The notes: generated by a model from the letters alone, not told the origin. A DNA stretch of 64,000 nt from Flaccisagitta enflata (GCA_965153355.1 OZ231128.1:32798001-32862000), one strand, 5' to 3'. Counted from the first letter of the stretch, positions 21,251 to 33,852 are shown. Made by a program: numbers and translations.

Positions 21251-22175
21251 TTTATAGTAGTGACTTTCCCTGCGCCACCGTCGCTATTCTCACTGACCTG
21301 ATCTTACTTTATTACTACACTACAGGTACCTTCTTGAATAACTTATGGAGTATGCTTTTGTCCTACCCCCGCAAACTTTTTTATTCTTCTACCCGACCTC
21401 TTCAGTCTGCTTTTTCATTATCTCCACCTCTTTTCTCTCTTCCTTTGCCCTTCTTTAAATAGCCTTCTTCGCAAGGTGCTTTTATCACCAAAGTTGCCAC
21501 CACCATCACCGCATTCACCACCGCCGCAACCATGGCCATTAGCCTCGCAAATATCATCGCCGTCACCACCCCAGTCAGCATCCTTGTAATAATCTCTTAC
21601 CATTGCCATTAGCATCGATATCACTAATCACCGTTGCTATTGGTAACCAGTGCTTACTAACCACTGAGGTCTTCATCATCGTGACCACCACTACAGCCCC
21701 GATTTCCACCACCGTCACTACCATCATCATCACTGTCATCACCACCTTTATCACCTTTATCATCATTGTCGTCACCACTACAGGCGCCACCATCGCCGCC
21801 GTCAGTTAGAACGTGGAAAAATAAAACGTCAAGAGAATGTTTATCAGCGATTGAATACATGAGAAAAAATCACGAGAGAAAAAACATACAATTACTCTCT
21901 CTATGATAAACGCTATACAACCATTTAAAGTGCGTCTGCGCGAAGGTCCGAATTTTGCATATATCAATTATGATGCCGCTAGAGACTTCAATAACCATGT
22001 ATTCAGGGTTTTCGTAACATTTCCTTAATGGTCCATTGACCCATAAAACACTCCCTTGCCCCTTTTTCCCCTTCCAAATTGCGGAGACGTGTCATCACTT
22101 GTCACCATCTCTTATTCTAAGCATTAACCTTGTCTACAAAAAGAGCGCCTTTGCTGACTTGGCCTCTTTCGCCCT

Positions 22176-22179
<4 letters not shown>
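21251..22179. other. CA/CAC-trinucleotide-rich interval, no gene recognised
   Basis: 21490-21800 is rich in CACCA/CATCA triplets (frames of repeated T, I or V). Nothing else is supported. Confidence 0.5.

Positions 22180-22267
<88 letters not shown>
22180..22267. repeat. (CT)n microsatellite
   Basis: About 44 CT units. Confidence 0.95.
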
Positions 22268-22272
<5 letters not shown>

Positions 22273-22358
22273 AGGCCATTCCCAAGTTCGACATCTCACA
22301 CTATTAAGCACCAAAATGTTGGGGTTCCAGGATGACATTAACATTAAGTTTAAGTGTG

Positions 22359-22524
<166 letters not shown>

Positions 22525-22813
22525 CTTTGTGTGTAACTTTGGGTGTGAATTTTTTTGCAGATACTTTTCATGAGATTTCTTTGTTGTCCTTCGTTGAAAA
22601 ACAAAAAAAAAACTTGGCGAATCGTTGTATTTACAAGAGAAAAGTTGTGTCCTACGCCAACTATTATCAGACGCAAGTAAAGGGAAATAATGTTCGAAAC
22701 AAATCACGTGCTTCTTTGAGAAATATTTTAGATACATTCAAATCGCCTGATTGCACATTTGGACTGAGAATTGTTATTATGGGATAGATTAGGTTCTGCA
22801 ACATGAACAAATG

Positions 22814-23128
<315 letters not shown>

Positions 23129-23446
23129 AGATAAACACACATACAAAAACTAACCGACACACAGAAAATCATGTGAAATGGCTGAAACAGGTGAAGATAC
23201 CACCTTGGCTACAGAAAGATGGTTATCATGCGGAAAGTCCAGCACGCAAACTTGTTCAAATGGCAGAAAAAGAGATAGACAGAGCGTGTAAAAAGAGGCG
23301 ATGTATGGGTCCCTTGAACATGATTGATTCCCTTTTGAGACTGCAAAATATCAAACGATCTTTTGACTTTTGGGCGCCCCCTTTTTCATTCTCGATCGCC
23401 TCGCTCTTTTTTCTTCGTCTTTTGGCGTTTTAAGGCTACGCGTCTC

Positions 23447-23778
23447 TTTTTAGTCGCGTGCACGCGACTCTACAACCCGCTTTGTCCGTCTGTGGGTCGG
23501 TCGGTTGGTCCATCAATCTGTTTGTCATACTTTTCTTTCTTTTTTCTGAAGGTCATTTTAGGTCATTCTAAGTCATTCTTAGTCATTCTAAGTCATGTTA
23601 GGTTTTAATAAGTCACTAAGTCGATAAGGACAATTTTGTCACCAGGACATTTTTATCATTTTATGACTTATTTATTCATTTCTAGTCATTTCAGTTTATC
23701 TTGAGTTATTCATAGTCAACTTAGGTCATCTTATGTTATGCATGTCTGGCACGCGACTCATAGGTGCTGGTCTTGTTC
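23447..23778 (+). mobile_element. Type I HINE-like element, subfamily Ia with AAGTCATTCT decamer array
   Basis: TTTTTAGTCGCGTGCACGCG, TCTACAACCCGCTTTGTCC, a short GGTC array, then about 20 degenerate AAGTCATTCT decamers, then GGCACGCGACTCATAGGTGC and TCTTGTT. The middle matches 37233-37566. Confidence 0.75.
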
Positions 23779-23909
23779 TTTCTCGTCTGGCTGTTTTTCT
23801 GTTTCACTGCAAGGCTGCAAGACGAGTTTGTCTTTAATACAGCTTATTTATCCTTGTTGCTTTTTTCAGTGTCCTCGTGTTTATGTCCGATTGTATGTTC
23901 GTGTTTCTC

Positions 23910-24190
23910 TCTTGTTTTGTCTGTCCGTCTGTCTATCTGTATATCTGTCTGTCGATAGGTATGTCTGAATGTCTGTATATCTGTATGTCTGTATATTTGT
24001 CTGTTTTTCAGATGATCTAGTTGTATGTCTGTCCGTCTGTCTGTCTGTTTGTGAAACTGTCTGACGGTCTGTGTGTATTTTTTCCTATCTGTCCACCTGC
24101 CTTTCGGTCTAGCTTTCTTGTTGTCAGTCTGGTTGTCAATGTGTCTGTCGGTCTGTCTGTCAATGTGTCCGTCAATGTGTCTACCTGTCG
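23910..24190. repeat. (TGTC)n / GTCTG-rich degenerate array
   Basis: TGTCTGTC, TGTATATC and TGTCCGTC units spread over about 280 bp. Too degenerate to call a type I copy. Confidence 0.7.
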
Positions 24191-24502
24191 CGTTCACAAA
24201 GACAAATAGAGACAACAGCAAAAGAACAAAAGCCAAAAACCCATGAACTGGCAAAACTACCTTCCACGCATGAAGTCACAGCGCGCAGCTCAGCCCACGC
24301 AGGAACATGAGCCCAGTTTTTCCTCCTTTCTCTCTCTTTTTTCCTCCATGCCCCTGTCATGAGGCTTCGTGTGGAGTTGAGGGTGGAACAAAAGAGACGC
24401 GCATAGTTGGGGAACTGAGCGATGGTGGCACTTTTCACGCCACCACAAAAAATTCAATTCATCGTCTTTCGACAACTCACCAACCATTTCTGTCTGTCTG
24501 TC

Positions 24503-24518
24503 TCTTTCTTTCTTTCCT

Positions 24519-24591
<73 letters not shown>

Positions 24592-24631
24592 AGTTCTTTC
24601 TTTTTTTCTTTTTTTCTTTTTTTCTCACTTC

Positions 24632-24702
<71 letters not shown>

Positions 24703-24745
24703 TCCTTCTTTCTTTCTTTCTTTCTTCCTTTCTTTCTTTTCTTTT

Positions 24746-24801
<56 letters not shown>

Positions 24802-24813
24802 TATTTCTTTTTT

Positions 24814-24909
<96 letters not shown>

Positions 24910-24972
24910 TTTTTTCATTCTTTTTCTTTTCTTTTCTGTCGTTCTGCCTCTTTATTTCTTTCTTTCTTTCTT
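24503..24972. repeat. (CTTT)n microsatellite, ~470 bp
   Basis: CTTT tetramers with scattered C and T insertions. The frames are repetitive FLSF/FFLS shadows. Confidence 0.95.
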
Positions 24973-25032
24973 GCACAGCAGAACCTGCACTACACGTACA
25001 TGAGGATAGTCGTCGATAAAATGCAATTGTTA

Positions 25033-25034
<2 letters not shown>

Positions 25035-25113
<79 letters not shown>
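25035..25113. repeat. (CT)n microsatellite
   Basis: About 39 CT units. The following interval to 26180 contains a poly-C patch at 25472-25487 and nothing else I can support. Confidence 0.95.
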
Positions 25114-25117
<4 letters not shown>

Positions 25118-26180
25118 TCCCATTCACTCATCCATTCACTCAGACTCTTTCATGCCATTGTTGTACGCGCATCTAGGGCAAAAATCCATGATTGATGTCA
25201 CACCCCATTCTATGAAGACCCTGGAAGTTGAGTCGTGCCAAGGTTGCAACGGCTTCATGATCAAGTGCTGCGTAAAAGTTTGAAAATGTGCCCTACTTTT
25301 TCCCATGAATCGATGAGAAAGAATATGACGTGCATAAGGCTGAATAAGCAAGTCTTTCCGCCCCCTGGCCGTGTCAGGGCACCATGGTTCATCAAAAGTC
25401 AGCAATTCACTTGGATGCCAATCGCAGGCTAGTCCCATATTTCATATGAGCTTATCATTCGGTATTTTTCACCCCCCCCCTCCCCATCGTTCAACCATCA
25501 TATAAAACTGATCCTATTGAACCCCTTAATTTAGTTTTAGAGCAGTGCATTCTTAAAACACCCTGTGCAGGAAATTTGGCACAAACATATTGTCACAAAA
25601 ACGATACTTCTAGACGGCCCAGTGAGTTGAAATTTGAAACGTAGTCACCTGATCAATTTTACTAAACATAAAAATGCGCCGTTACCAAGTCCTGCAACCA
25701 CTCTTTTCCATGGAAGGCGTCAAACTAGAAATGCGGCGTCAGATTTTGATGGAATTTTACCGGGAAAAACTTACACTTGGGCACTACTGGGCTGACCTGA
25801 AGCAAGCAGGGGGCTAAAAAGTTAAGTCCCTCGATGCTTTGCAGGCCCAAATCCATGCTAAAATCTGCAAAATCGATCAACAAGTCATCATCAATCTTTT
25901 CCGCTTGGTCAAAGACTGTAAGAAATCCGCGGCAGACAGACCCTAATCCCTTCAAATGAATTGATATTTTTCAACTTCGTTACTGCTTTTTGGCTCTTGC
26001 TTATTCAAATTTCCAATGTCTTTGTATTCAAGGCATATCTTGCACTAATTGGATCTATCTTAAACAGTTATCAAATGTTTTGTTGGACTTGTGCCAAATC
26101 TCCTGCTCAAGGTGTAAGAGGACAAGTCATAAGTCATAAGAGCTTTGCATGTTCTATAGCATCTCATTGACTTTTTCACG

Positions 26181-26324
26181 AAGGACAAACGAAAGTCCCC
26201 CTGTGTTCTACAGAACTTCGTCCCCTTCGGAGCCGCTGCCCTGCTTCCCCTCACCGCAATTCACAATCAAGCAAAGCAGGGCAACGGGTATCGCTGACCA
26301 CATATTGCCCTTGGGCGACCTGTT
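26181..26324 (+). mobile_element. Type II HINE-like element, 3' part only
   Basis: AAGGACAAACGAAAGTCCCC, CTGTGTTCTACAGAACTTCG, CCCCTTCGGAGCCGCTGCCC, CAATTCACAATCAAGCAAAG, GGGTATCGCTGACCACATAT and TTGCCCTTGGGCGACCTGTT. Matches the 3' 140 bp of 20061-20750 and 50230-50775; the upstream arm and array are absent. Confidence 0.75.
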
Positions 26325-26384
26325 AGGAAATTGGTACCCCGTTCCTATCTGATCTAGAAATGCAGAATTCCATCGACAGACGGC

Positions 26385-26866
26385 CTTTTAAGCCGGTCCA
26401 TTTGTCTGTCGATCCATCGGTCCGTCGCTCTTTTGGTCCCTTGGTCTGTTTATCCGTCCATAACCTTTTAAAACAAAGTCATTTTAAGGTCAGGAAAGTT
26501 ATGTTTGAAGTCATGAAAGTTTTTTTTCCAGGTGATTTGAGTCATCCATATAATCTAAGTCAATGTAGTCATCAAGGTTTATAATGTAGTTTTATGAATG
26601 AAACTTAAAACTTATATAATCATGTAATTATTTAATCCTACAATGTAACTATGTAATTATGTAACTATGTGATTATGTAATTATGAAATCATATAGTTCT
26701 GTAGTTGTGTAATGATGTAATTTAATTGTAAATATGTAAATATATGATTATGTTATCATGTATTTATTACTGTAACTTTGTAACTATGATTACATTGTAG
26801 GTAATTATGTAATTACCATAATCACCTTGACAACGCGTGACTGAGGTTTGTTGACCTTGTTAAAAT
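26385..26866 (+). mobile_element. Degenerate type I element with AT-rich decamer array
   Basis: GGCCTTTTAAGCC palindrome, GTCCATTTGTCTGTCGATCC, AAGTCATT-like then TATGTAATTA-like short repeats (26590-26820), and an end CAACGCGTGACTGAGGT with hairpin AGGT-TTGTTG-ACCT and TTGTT. The start is uncertain. Confidence 0.5.
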
Positions 26867-27244
26867 TTCGTTGCTTTCCATTCTCATTTTACTTTCATCT
26901 ATTTCCATTTTTAGTCGCTCTGTTCTTGGCGGGAAATGGTTTTCAATTGTATCTGGTTTCCGTCCCCGTCTGAATAATTGGTTAACTTTCAATTTCGTAC
27001 GCCGGCGGCACAGCGGGGTAAAAACGCCGCTGTAACACGCTTCGGCAATCAAATGCGTGCTACAGCTTACTATAGATTGCTGTAACGTGCATTTGCAAAG
27101 TAAACTGTGCTGTTACGAGCCGCGATGAGGTGCTGCAACGGAAACTTTGGAATTTGGGTCGGCGAACTTACATTTCTCAGTTTGAAAATGGATGATAAGG
27201 CGCTGGGGAGTGGTGGTAGACTTAACAAGTCATCCAAGGAACGC

Positions 27245-28187
27245 ACATGGTCAGCGGTACCCGATGCCCTGCCTGGAGTGATCAGCTGAAGAAGTGGAGT
27301 GAGAGCAGGGCAGCAGCCTCAAAGGGCCAATACCCTGTAGGACACAGATCACAAATGTGAATTTCCTTACGTCCTGAGAAGGCATATTTCACGGCTTTGG
27401 GGCAATCATCCATGATATTCATGGATAATTTACGCTTAGTAAGAAAAAAACCTAAGTTTTCCAATCACCCAATGCAGTGCACTGGCATGTTGCTATGTGC
27501 GGAATATGGCCAGAAAACAAAACTTATGACCCCACGTGACCTAAAACCATCAGCAGCGAGCCTTCACAGTTAACAAAGGAATTAAAGAGAAATTGAGTCC
27601 CCTTAAAAAAATGTTTTATTTTCTTTGTTATTTTCAAAAGGTCGCTGCCAATGGTTTTAGGTTTCAGAGAGCCATGAAATTTTTCCTCCAGACTTCTACC
27701 GTTATTTCACACATTTTCATTCATTGCCATTGGCTGTCAGATAACTTTGGTCATTTTTTGCTAACCATAATGGATATTCATGACATTCATTCAGTTACAC
27801 ATTTTTTTTCAATTTCTTGTCAAATTTCCATGTTATTCAATGAGAATTTCATTTTTTTCTTTTTTTTTATCAATTATCCATGTCATCCAACTGGAACTTT
27901 GCATTTTTGTCATTTTTTAAAAGAATTTTTCATGTTATTCGATGGGAAATATGCATTTTCCTTTTTTTGTGTACATTTGCCATGTTATTCAATGTTTAGT
28001 TTACATTTTGTCAATTTCTCATGTTATTCAATGGGAATTTGAGAATTGAGAAGCTCTAAGGGGGGACGTATGTATGTATATATGGACAGACGGACATACG
28101 GACGGACGGACGGACGGATGGACGTAAGGAAATTCACTCCTGTGTCTTACGGGACATCGGCCCTTTGGGGCCGCTGCCCAAAAAGAA
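27245..28187 (-). mobile_element. Type II HINE-like element, long divergent copy
   Basis: Left end, the reversed 3' domain: CACATGGTCAGCGGTACCCG, ATGCCCTGCC, GGAGTGA, GCAGGGCAGCAGCC. The inverted arms are 27309-27375 and 28121-28180; both hold CACAAATGTGAATTTCC or its counterpart GGAAATTCACTCCTGTG and GGACGTAAGG/CCTTACGTCC. The right arm is followed inward by (GGAC)n at 28085-28125. The middle carries a degenerate ~60-bp array. The right border is GGGGCCGCTGCCCAAAAAG. The arms differ from other type II copies yet still pair with each other. Confidence 0.6.
27700..28050. repeat. Degenerate ~60-bp tandem array (CATGTTATTCAATGGGAATTT)
   Basis: Related phrases (CATGTTATTCAATG, CATGTCATCCAACTGG, CATGTTATTCGATGGG) recur about every 60-65 bp, separated by T-rich stretches. 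Confidence 0.6.
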
Positions 28188-28847
28188 TAAAGGAGACAAC
28201 GAGGCGGTGATGAGGTGTGGTGGGTGATGAATTCATTGGCGTGGTGTAAGACTGAGTAAGGAGAAGATGACGAGCATCAATTGTATGGTTTGTCAAGCTT
28301 GTTGCTACGGTTGCCGTCGTGATTTGGTGGGAAGTAAACGGCGCCTTAACATGCTCAAAATGGCGTTTTTCTGTTTGATCTAGAATGAAAGATCTTAGGA
28401 AAATCGTTGAAAAAACAGTTTGATCAGAAAATGTTTGAATAAGGTTTCTTATTTGTTTTATCAACATGAGAAAAGGTTCGTATTTTTTATATAACTACTA
28501 ACATTAGTACAATGAAAGTCGAATTGTCGACGGAGCCTAAAGCTAAAGCTTTGGTCTTCAGGCTCGATGGCGTTGCGCTGTCGATCTAGTTGAAGCAGTG
28601 GTGGCAATCGGCAAACCAAATCCTTGGGGGCGTGGGTGCATGATGGAGTTTGGCAGTGACGTGGCTCGTTTGCTCACTCCAAACCTTACCTCAAGGGATT
28701 TTGAATATTCATAACCAGGCCTGAAAATAGAGCGTGCCCGCGTGCCCGGTGCACGCAGTTCTGCTGCCGGGCACGCAGCTTTTACTAGCTGCGTGCCCGG
28801 CATGCACGCTCTTGTGTCTCTTTTATTTTTTCATCTCTCATGCTTTC

Positions 28848-29130
28848 AAACAAGCCCGACCGGGCAACGATGCGTCCGTGCTGTGTCTATGCGTGTACTG
28901 ATCATGTGATTGAGACAGATAGACAAACAGATGGGTGAAATGACTAAGCAGGAAAGGAGGCTCTCAAAACATGTTGGTTGATCATTTGTTTTGGTATAGG
29001 ATCTCACCGTGGCCAAAAACAGCCGAGAAACGCGGTTTTTGCACTGGCGTAACGGACCGACGGACCGACGGACCGACCGACGGACAGACGGACAGACCCT
29101 CTTATAGAGATGCGAGGACGCATCTGAAAA
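28848..29130 (-). mobile_element. Type I HINE-like element, subfamily Ib
   Basis: AAACAAGCCC, hairpin GCCCGACCGGGC, CGATGCGTCC, middle with GATCATGTGATTGAGACAG, AACGCGGTTTTTGC, CGGACCGACGGACC array, AGACCCTCTTATAGAG, ATGCGAGGACGCATCTGAAA. Same subtype as the opposite-oriented 29416-29719. Confidence 0.8.
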
Positions 29131-29185
29131 CGGAAAAAAATTGCAAAATGGCCACTCTCGGCCTTCTTTTCACCTTCTCGCATTC

Positions 29186-29318
29186 AATCCTTCAACCAAT
29201 CACTCATTCATTTATTCATTCATCCATCCATTTATTCTTTCATTCACTCATTCATTCATTCATTCATTCATTCATTCATTCATTCATTCATTCATTCATT
29301 CATTCTTTCTTTCTTTCT
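29186..29318. repeat. (CATT)n and (CTTT)n tract
   Basis: About 25 CATT units with variants, ending in CTTT units. Confidence 0.9.
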
Positions 29319-29415
29319 TTCTTAGATCGCGAGGCACAAGTATTTGTGTAAACTCGGCCTTTTTTTCATCTTTTACTTTTACTGCGTTTAAAAGTGTGAC
29401 ACTGGAATTTCATCC

Positions 29416-29719
29416 TTTTTAGATGCGTCCTCGCATCTCTATAAGAGGGTCTGTCCATCTGTCCGTCGGTCGGTCCGTCGGTCCATCCGTCCGTCCGTCC
29501 GTCCGTCCGTCCGTCGGTCCGTTACGCCTGTGCAAAAACCGCGTTTGTCGGCTGTTTTTGGTCACAGTGAGATCCTACACTGAAACAAATGATCAACCAT
29601 CATGTTTTGAGAGTCTTTTCACCCGTCTGTTCGTCCATCTGTCTCTGCATACATATGTCACATGATCAATACACGCTGAGACACAGCCCGGACGCATCGT
29701 TGCCCAGTCGGGCTTGTTT
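29416..29719 (+). mobile_element. Type I HINE-like element, subfamily Ib
   Basis: TTTTTAGATGCGTCCTCGCA, CTCTATAAGAGGGTCTGTCC, CGTC array, TGCAAAAACCGCGTTTGTCG, then CCGGACGCATCGTTGCCCAG and the hairpin GCCC-AGTC-GGGC (29702-29713), TTGTTT. Confidence 0.8.
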
Positions 29720-29739
29720 GTTTTCAACTGAGAAAAAAA

Positions 29740-29990
29740 GGCGGATATGTGTACCTGGCTGATTAGGAATGTATGAATGAACGTTTTTGATTAATGAACA
29801 TTTTAATGAAAGTGAATGAAGGTGAGTGAAGGTGAGTGAAAGTGAACGAAAGTGGGAAGGAGATAAGAAGAAAGATTGAAGCCAGGATCGGCAGTTTTGC
29901 GCGGTTTTGACATTTACGCAATAGACTGACAGACCAACCGACCGACCAATTGAGGGACAGGCATGACTTCTTATACACACATAAAGATAA
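29740..29990 (-). mobile_element. Degenerate type I element
   Basis: Minus strand: TTATGTGTGTATAAGAAGTC, ATGCCTGTCCCTC, GGTCGGTCGGTTGG array, then TTCACTTTCACTC repeats. The box ATGCCTGTCC echoes ATGTCTGTCC at 8300. The ends are not sharp. Confidence 0.4.
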
Positions 29991-30329
29991 AGTCAAATTA
30001 AGCTTAGCCTTACTTTTTTTCTAATCAATGCATCAAAACGCTCCAAAATTAAGAACGTTGTAGTTATTTCACTAGTAGCTATCTCTATCTCATTTGAAGG
30101 CTTCAGAAAAAACATGTGTGGTTAGAAGTTTGGTAAAACAACCTTTTTTACCGGGCACGCTCTTTTCCTGTCGGGCTCGCTAAAATTTTGGGGGGCGTGC
30201 CCGGCGTGCACGCTCAGAAGAAATACTAATTTCAGGCCTGTTCATAACCTATGTTCACGCTTTTACTCGATATAACGTTATAACCACTTGAATTCGTATC
30301 GTTCTGAACCTTCCAGCTAAGACGCTGGA

Positions 30330-30640
30330 GTGGGGTTTAGCATTGGCAAGGCCGAGCGTCAGAGAAAACTCGCAAAAGCGCATGATGGCCAGCGGTACAC
30401 GTTGTGGTTTGATCTTTGGACTGTGATTTGTGTCTGGAGGCTAGAAGCTTGGACACTGGGATTTGAGCCTCCAAACTGGGATTTGAGCCTCCTAACTAGG
30501 ATACGAGCCTAAAAAAATAGGACTTGAACCTTAAAGTTGAAATTCAGTCCCAGCAGGGTAAACGAGACGGAGAGGGAGGAATTTGCCCAAGTGTGTGAAA
30601 GCATGAGTCATCCGCCTTTTCGGGGCCGCCGCCCTAAAAG
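30330..30640 (-). mobile_element. Decayed type II element
   Basis: GCATGATGGCCAGCGGTACA at the left recalls the type II 3' domain in reverse. The middle has degenerate GGGATTTGAGCCTCCAAACT units. The right end GTGTGTGAAAGCATGAGTCA ... TTTTCGGGGCCGCCGCCCTA matches the start of type II. Downstream 30641-31015 shows no gene. Confidence 0.45.
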
Positions 30641-31019
30641 ATGGCCACTTGGTGTCGATACGGGGTTTTCTTTCATGCGCTTGAGCACGCGCCCATGACT
30701 CACCAAAACCTCGAAATTTGATTTTTATCGCGAGAAAGAGAGCTCGAGATGGAAACGCAGAAAAAAAATATACCAAGGCCGTATAAAATGAGATTTTCGT
30801 GCGACTTTTGGCTTTTGGGATTCTATCGATTCCTTCTTCTTTTTATTCCCTTTTGCAACATTTTAGGAAAGGAGCAAAAAATATGATATTGCTCAATATG
30901 TTTGTGAATCCAGCTTCAAGATTTGGTAGTTTGCTTAAGTGTTGACCCATTCACATGCAAATTTTGGATGCCAACGATTTTGAATTCCACATCAATTGGC
31001 TACTAAAACCCATGTAATA

Positions 31020-31337
31020 GGGTTTTTAGATGCGTCCTCGCATCTCTATAATAGGCTGTGTCCGTCGGTCGGTCGGTTGGTCGGTTGGTTGGTCGGTTGG
31101 TTGGTCGGTTGGTTGGTCGGTTGGTTGGTCAGTAACGCATTAATTAAAAACATCAAAATCAAGCATTTTTTCAACAGAAACGTGGTTCTACCCCAGTAAA
31201 AGAAGCATACATCAAGTAATTCATTCATTCAATCATTTATTCATTCACAAATGACATTCATTCATAAAGAAAAAACATTCATTCATAAAAAACGTTCATT
31301 CAAAGAGGACGCATCGTTGGCCTACTTGGCCTTGTTT
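31020..31337 (+). mobile_element. Type I HINE-like element, subfamily Ib with TTGG-rich core
   Basis: GTTTTTAGATGCGTCCTCGC, TCTATAATAGGCTGTGTCC, GGTTGGTC array, TAACGCATTAATTAAAAACA, CATTCATAAA repeats, GAGGACGCATCGTTGGCCTA, hairpin GGCC-TACTT-GGCC (31319-31331), TTGTTTT. The 3' third matches 9060-9156. Confidence 0.8.
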
Positions 31338-31390
31338 TTCTATTTTGAGAGTTTTGCAATATACACTTAAATATTCGTCGTTTCAATTCT

Positions 31391-31513
<123 letters not shown>

Positions 31514-31790
31514 CTGTCGTTTCCCCCTTGCATCTCCGACTTTTCTCCGTCGGGGGGGGAGGAAAAATTGTATTATAATACTCCCAAAAACGCCATTCTC
31601 TTTTGGGCCGCCTGAAAATTGCATAATACTCGAAAAACGCGGTTCTATCTTGAGCCAATCTTTTTATTACGTTCGCTAAGCCTTGAGTCACGAACACACA
31701 GCGTTGGCGTATAATGGAGCTCATGGCGCATTAGCGCCCCTCTTAACTACACACAGCTGGTGTATTCAAAAGAAAGGGGGAAGGGAATAT

Positions 31791-31792
<2 letters not shown>

Positions 31793-31881
<89 letters not shown>

Positions 31882-31925
31882 GCACAAATACACAGTTACA
31901 CACAGTCACAAACACACACACACAG

Positions 31926-32016
<91 letters not shown>

Positions 32017-32095
32017 TAGACGGACAGACAGACAGACAGATAGACGGACAGAGACAGATAGAAAGACAGACGGTCAAACACAGATGATTGACAGA
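31793..32095. repeat. (GA)n-(CA)n-(GACA)n compound microsatellite
   Basis: GA to 31879, CA with ACAGTCACA interruptions to 32013, then AGACAGAC units to about 32095. From 32100 to 32879 I see AT-rich DNA without a gene. Confidence 0.9.
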
Positions 32096-32876
32096 TAAAC
32101 AGATGCAGATGTTCATGTGCCTGGTTCAGCCATCTACTGTAAGGTAAAGGCTGGGTGCGTCTGCACTCACCATATCATTTGGATATTTTATCTGTATATC
32201 AATATCCGGATATTCTACATAGTGAATTTACAAAATTTACTAAATGAAATATTCTGATATTTATATTCAAATAAAATATCTGAATAAGCTGATTAATGCA
32301 GACACACCTGCTGTATGGAAAAAACCCGGATGAGTAGTCCCTAAAAAAAAGCGAAATTATGTTCTACTGGACACGTTGATTATTAACTTTTTGATACACG
32401 TTCACGTTGTACACAGTGTACACATTGATTACTTAGATTTTGATCATGTTCCACTGGACAAGTACGCATTGATTGTTTATATTTTGAAAGGGACAAAGAG
32501 CGATTTTTCCTGTCTTAATCCTTTGAAACTTATTTTTTCTCAAAATATTCCTTTTCCCTTTTCTCAGTAAAGACTAAGCACTGACGATCCAGGCCTGTCA
32601 ACGTCGAGTCGATTTACTGCTCGATCTAGGCAATTCTCGTCTCCAAAAGAGACAATAAGAGATAGCTAAATATCGATTAATAGAGATAGCTATGTATCGA
32701 TTTTCGATACGATTTACATATTAATTACTAAGTTATTGACAATTGCTCACTATTTCATTTTTTTGTTACTCCCTAAGATTTTACCTTGATTATAGACCAT
32801 AGGTGCATTCTCTTTTTCTACTCTAAGCAAAAATCTCTCTCCCCCAAACTTCTCCTTTTCCTCCTCCACCACCACC

Positions 32877-32879
<3 letters not shown>

Positions 32880-32934
<55 letters not shown>

Positions 32935-32990
32935 GATTCCTTGTTTTGATGTTTCCTTTGTGTGTCTCTCTTTTTGTTTTCCTCCTCCAA

Positions 32991-33059
<69 letters not shown>
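32880..33059. repeat. Two (CT)n runs, tandemly related
   Basis: CT 32880-32930 and 32994-33059. Each run is followed by a CCGATTCCTT(G/A)TTT phrase, so the pair looks like a short tandem duplication containing the microsatellite. Confidence 0.85.
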
Positions 33060-33061
<2 letters not shown>

Positions 33062-33420
33062 CCGATTCCTTATTTCCATTGTGTCTCTATTTTCTTTTCT
33101 TTCTTTTCCTTTCTCTGATTGTGTCCATTGTGTCTCGCCTCGTCCTGATATTCTATCCCCTATCTCGAAGTACAAGTTCAGGGTTGAAAATCGTCAGTCA
33201 GTCCGATACGAATCGATGTGTTGCGCAGGTTAGTAAAGACCTCACGAGGGCTACAATGGAACGTGTGGGCGTCAACTCAAATATAGGAAACGTTTTCATA
33301 TCATTACATTTTAATTTTGTCCTCCATTTTCAATAAAATTTCTTCCTTCCGTCGCCTGAGGTGTCAAAAGAAAGTCTTTAAAAATGTATCTGGAGATTTT
33401 CTTTTTCATAACAAAGCGGA

Positions 33421-33632
33421 ATACAAGGCTTGCGGGTCGCTTGCGGGTGGGCATAAGCAGTGATGCGGTGAGCAGTCGCAGTATGTGGGTGGACGGGGCC
33501 GCAATGCTCAGAACTTATCATTTCAGCTTATTTCGCATCATCTAAATTTTTGCGTTACCGACCTTCAGACAGACCTTCCTACCTACCTACCCACTCAGTT
33601 CCCACGGACACACTCTCTTATACAGGTGAATT
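33421..33632 (-). mobile_element. Degenerate type I element
   Basis: TACAAGGCTTGCGGGTCGCT, GCGGGTGGGC, GGTGGACGGGGCC, CCTACCTACC tetramers and CACACTCTCTTATACAGG keep the type I order in reverse, but the subterminal pair and hairpins are lost. Confidence 0.45.
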
Positions 33633-33635
33633 GAA

Positions 33636-33812
33636 ATTCATGATTTACTTTGACGTCATTCCGTTTTTAGTCGCTTGCAAAGTGACTCTATGAAATCAAG
33701 ATTCAAGATTCAATTTACAAATTTTGAATATGGAATCTTGTTCTCATAGAGTTGCTGAGCAAGTGACTAGGAATTGAACGACGCCAAAGTAAATCATGAT
33801 TCATGAACCTCA
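33636..33812. repeat. Palindrome containing two facing type I 5' ends
   Basis: ATTCATGATTTACTTTGACG ... TTAGTCGCTTGCAAAGTGAC ... TCTATGA on the left pairs with TCATAGAG ... AAGTGACTAGGAATTG ... AAAGTAAATCATGATTCATG on the right (arms about 75 bp, loop about 35 bp). Confidence 0.7.
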
Positions 33813-33852
33813 GTTTTTTGTTTGGCGTCAATTCATTCAGGCAGGATAATCA

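Larger units (their letters stand above)
28716..30240. mobile_element. hAT-like non-autonomous transposon carrying nested type I elements
   Basis: Terminal CAGGCCTG ... CAGGCCTG with inverted continuation (CAGGCCTGAAAATAG left, CAGGCCTGAAATTAG on the complement of the right). It is flanked by an exact 8-bp duplication TTCATAAC at 28708-28715 and 30241-30248, as hAT transposases produce. GTGCCCGG/CGTGCACGC palindromic motifs lie just inside both ends (28738-28805 and 30152-30214). The interior holds the elements at 28848-29130, 29416-29719 and about 29740-29990. No transposase frame remains. Confidence 0.8.
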
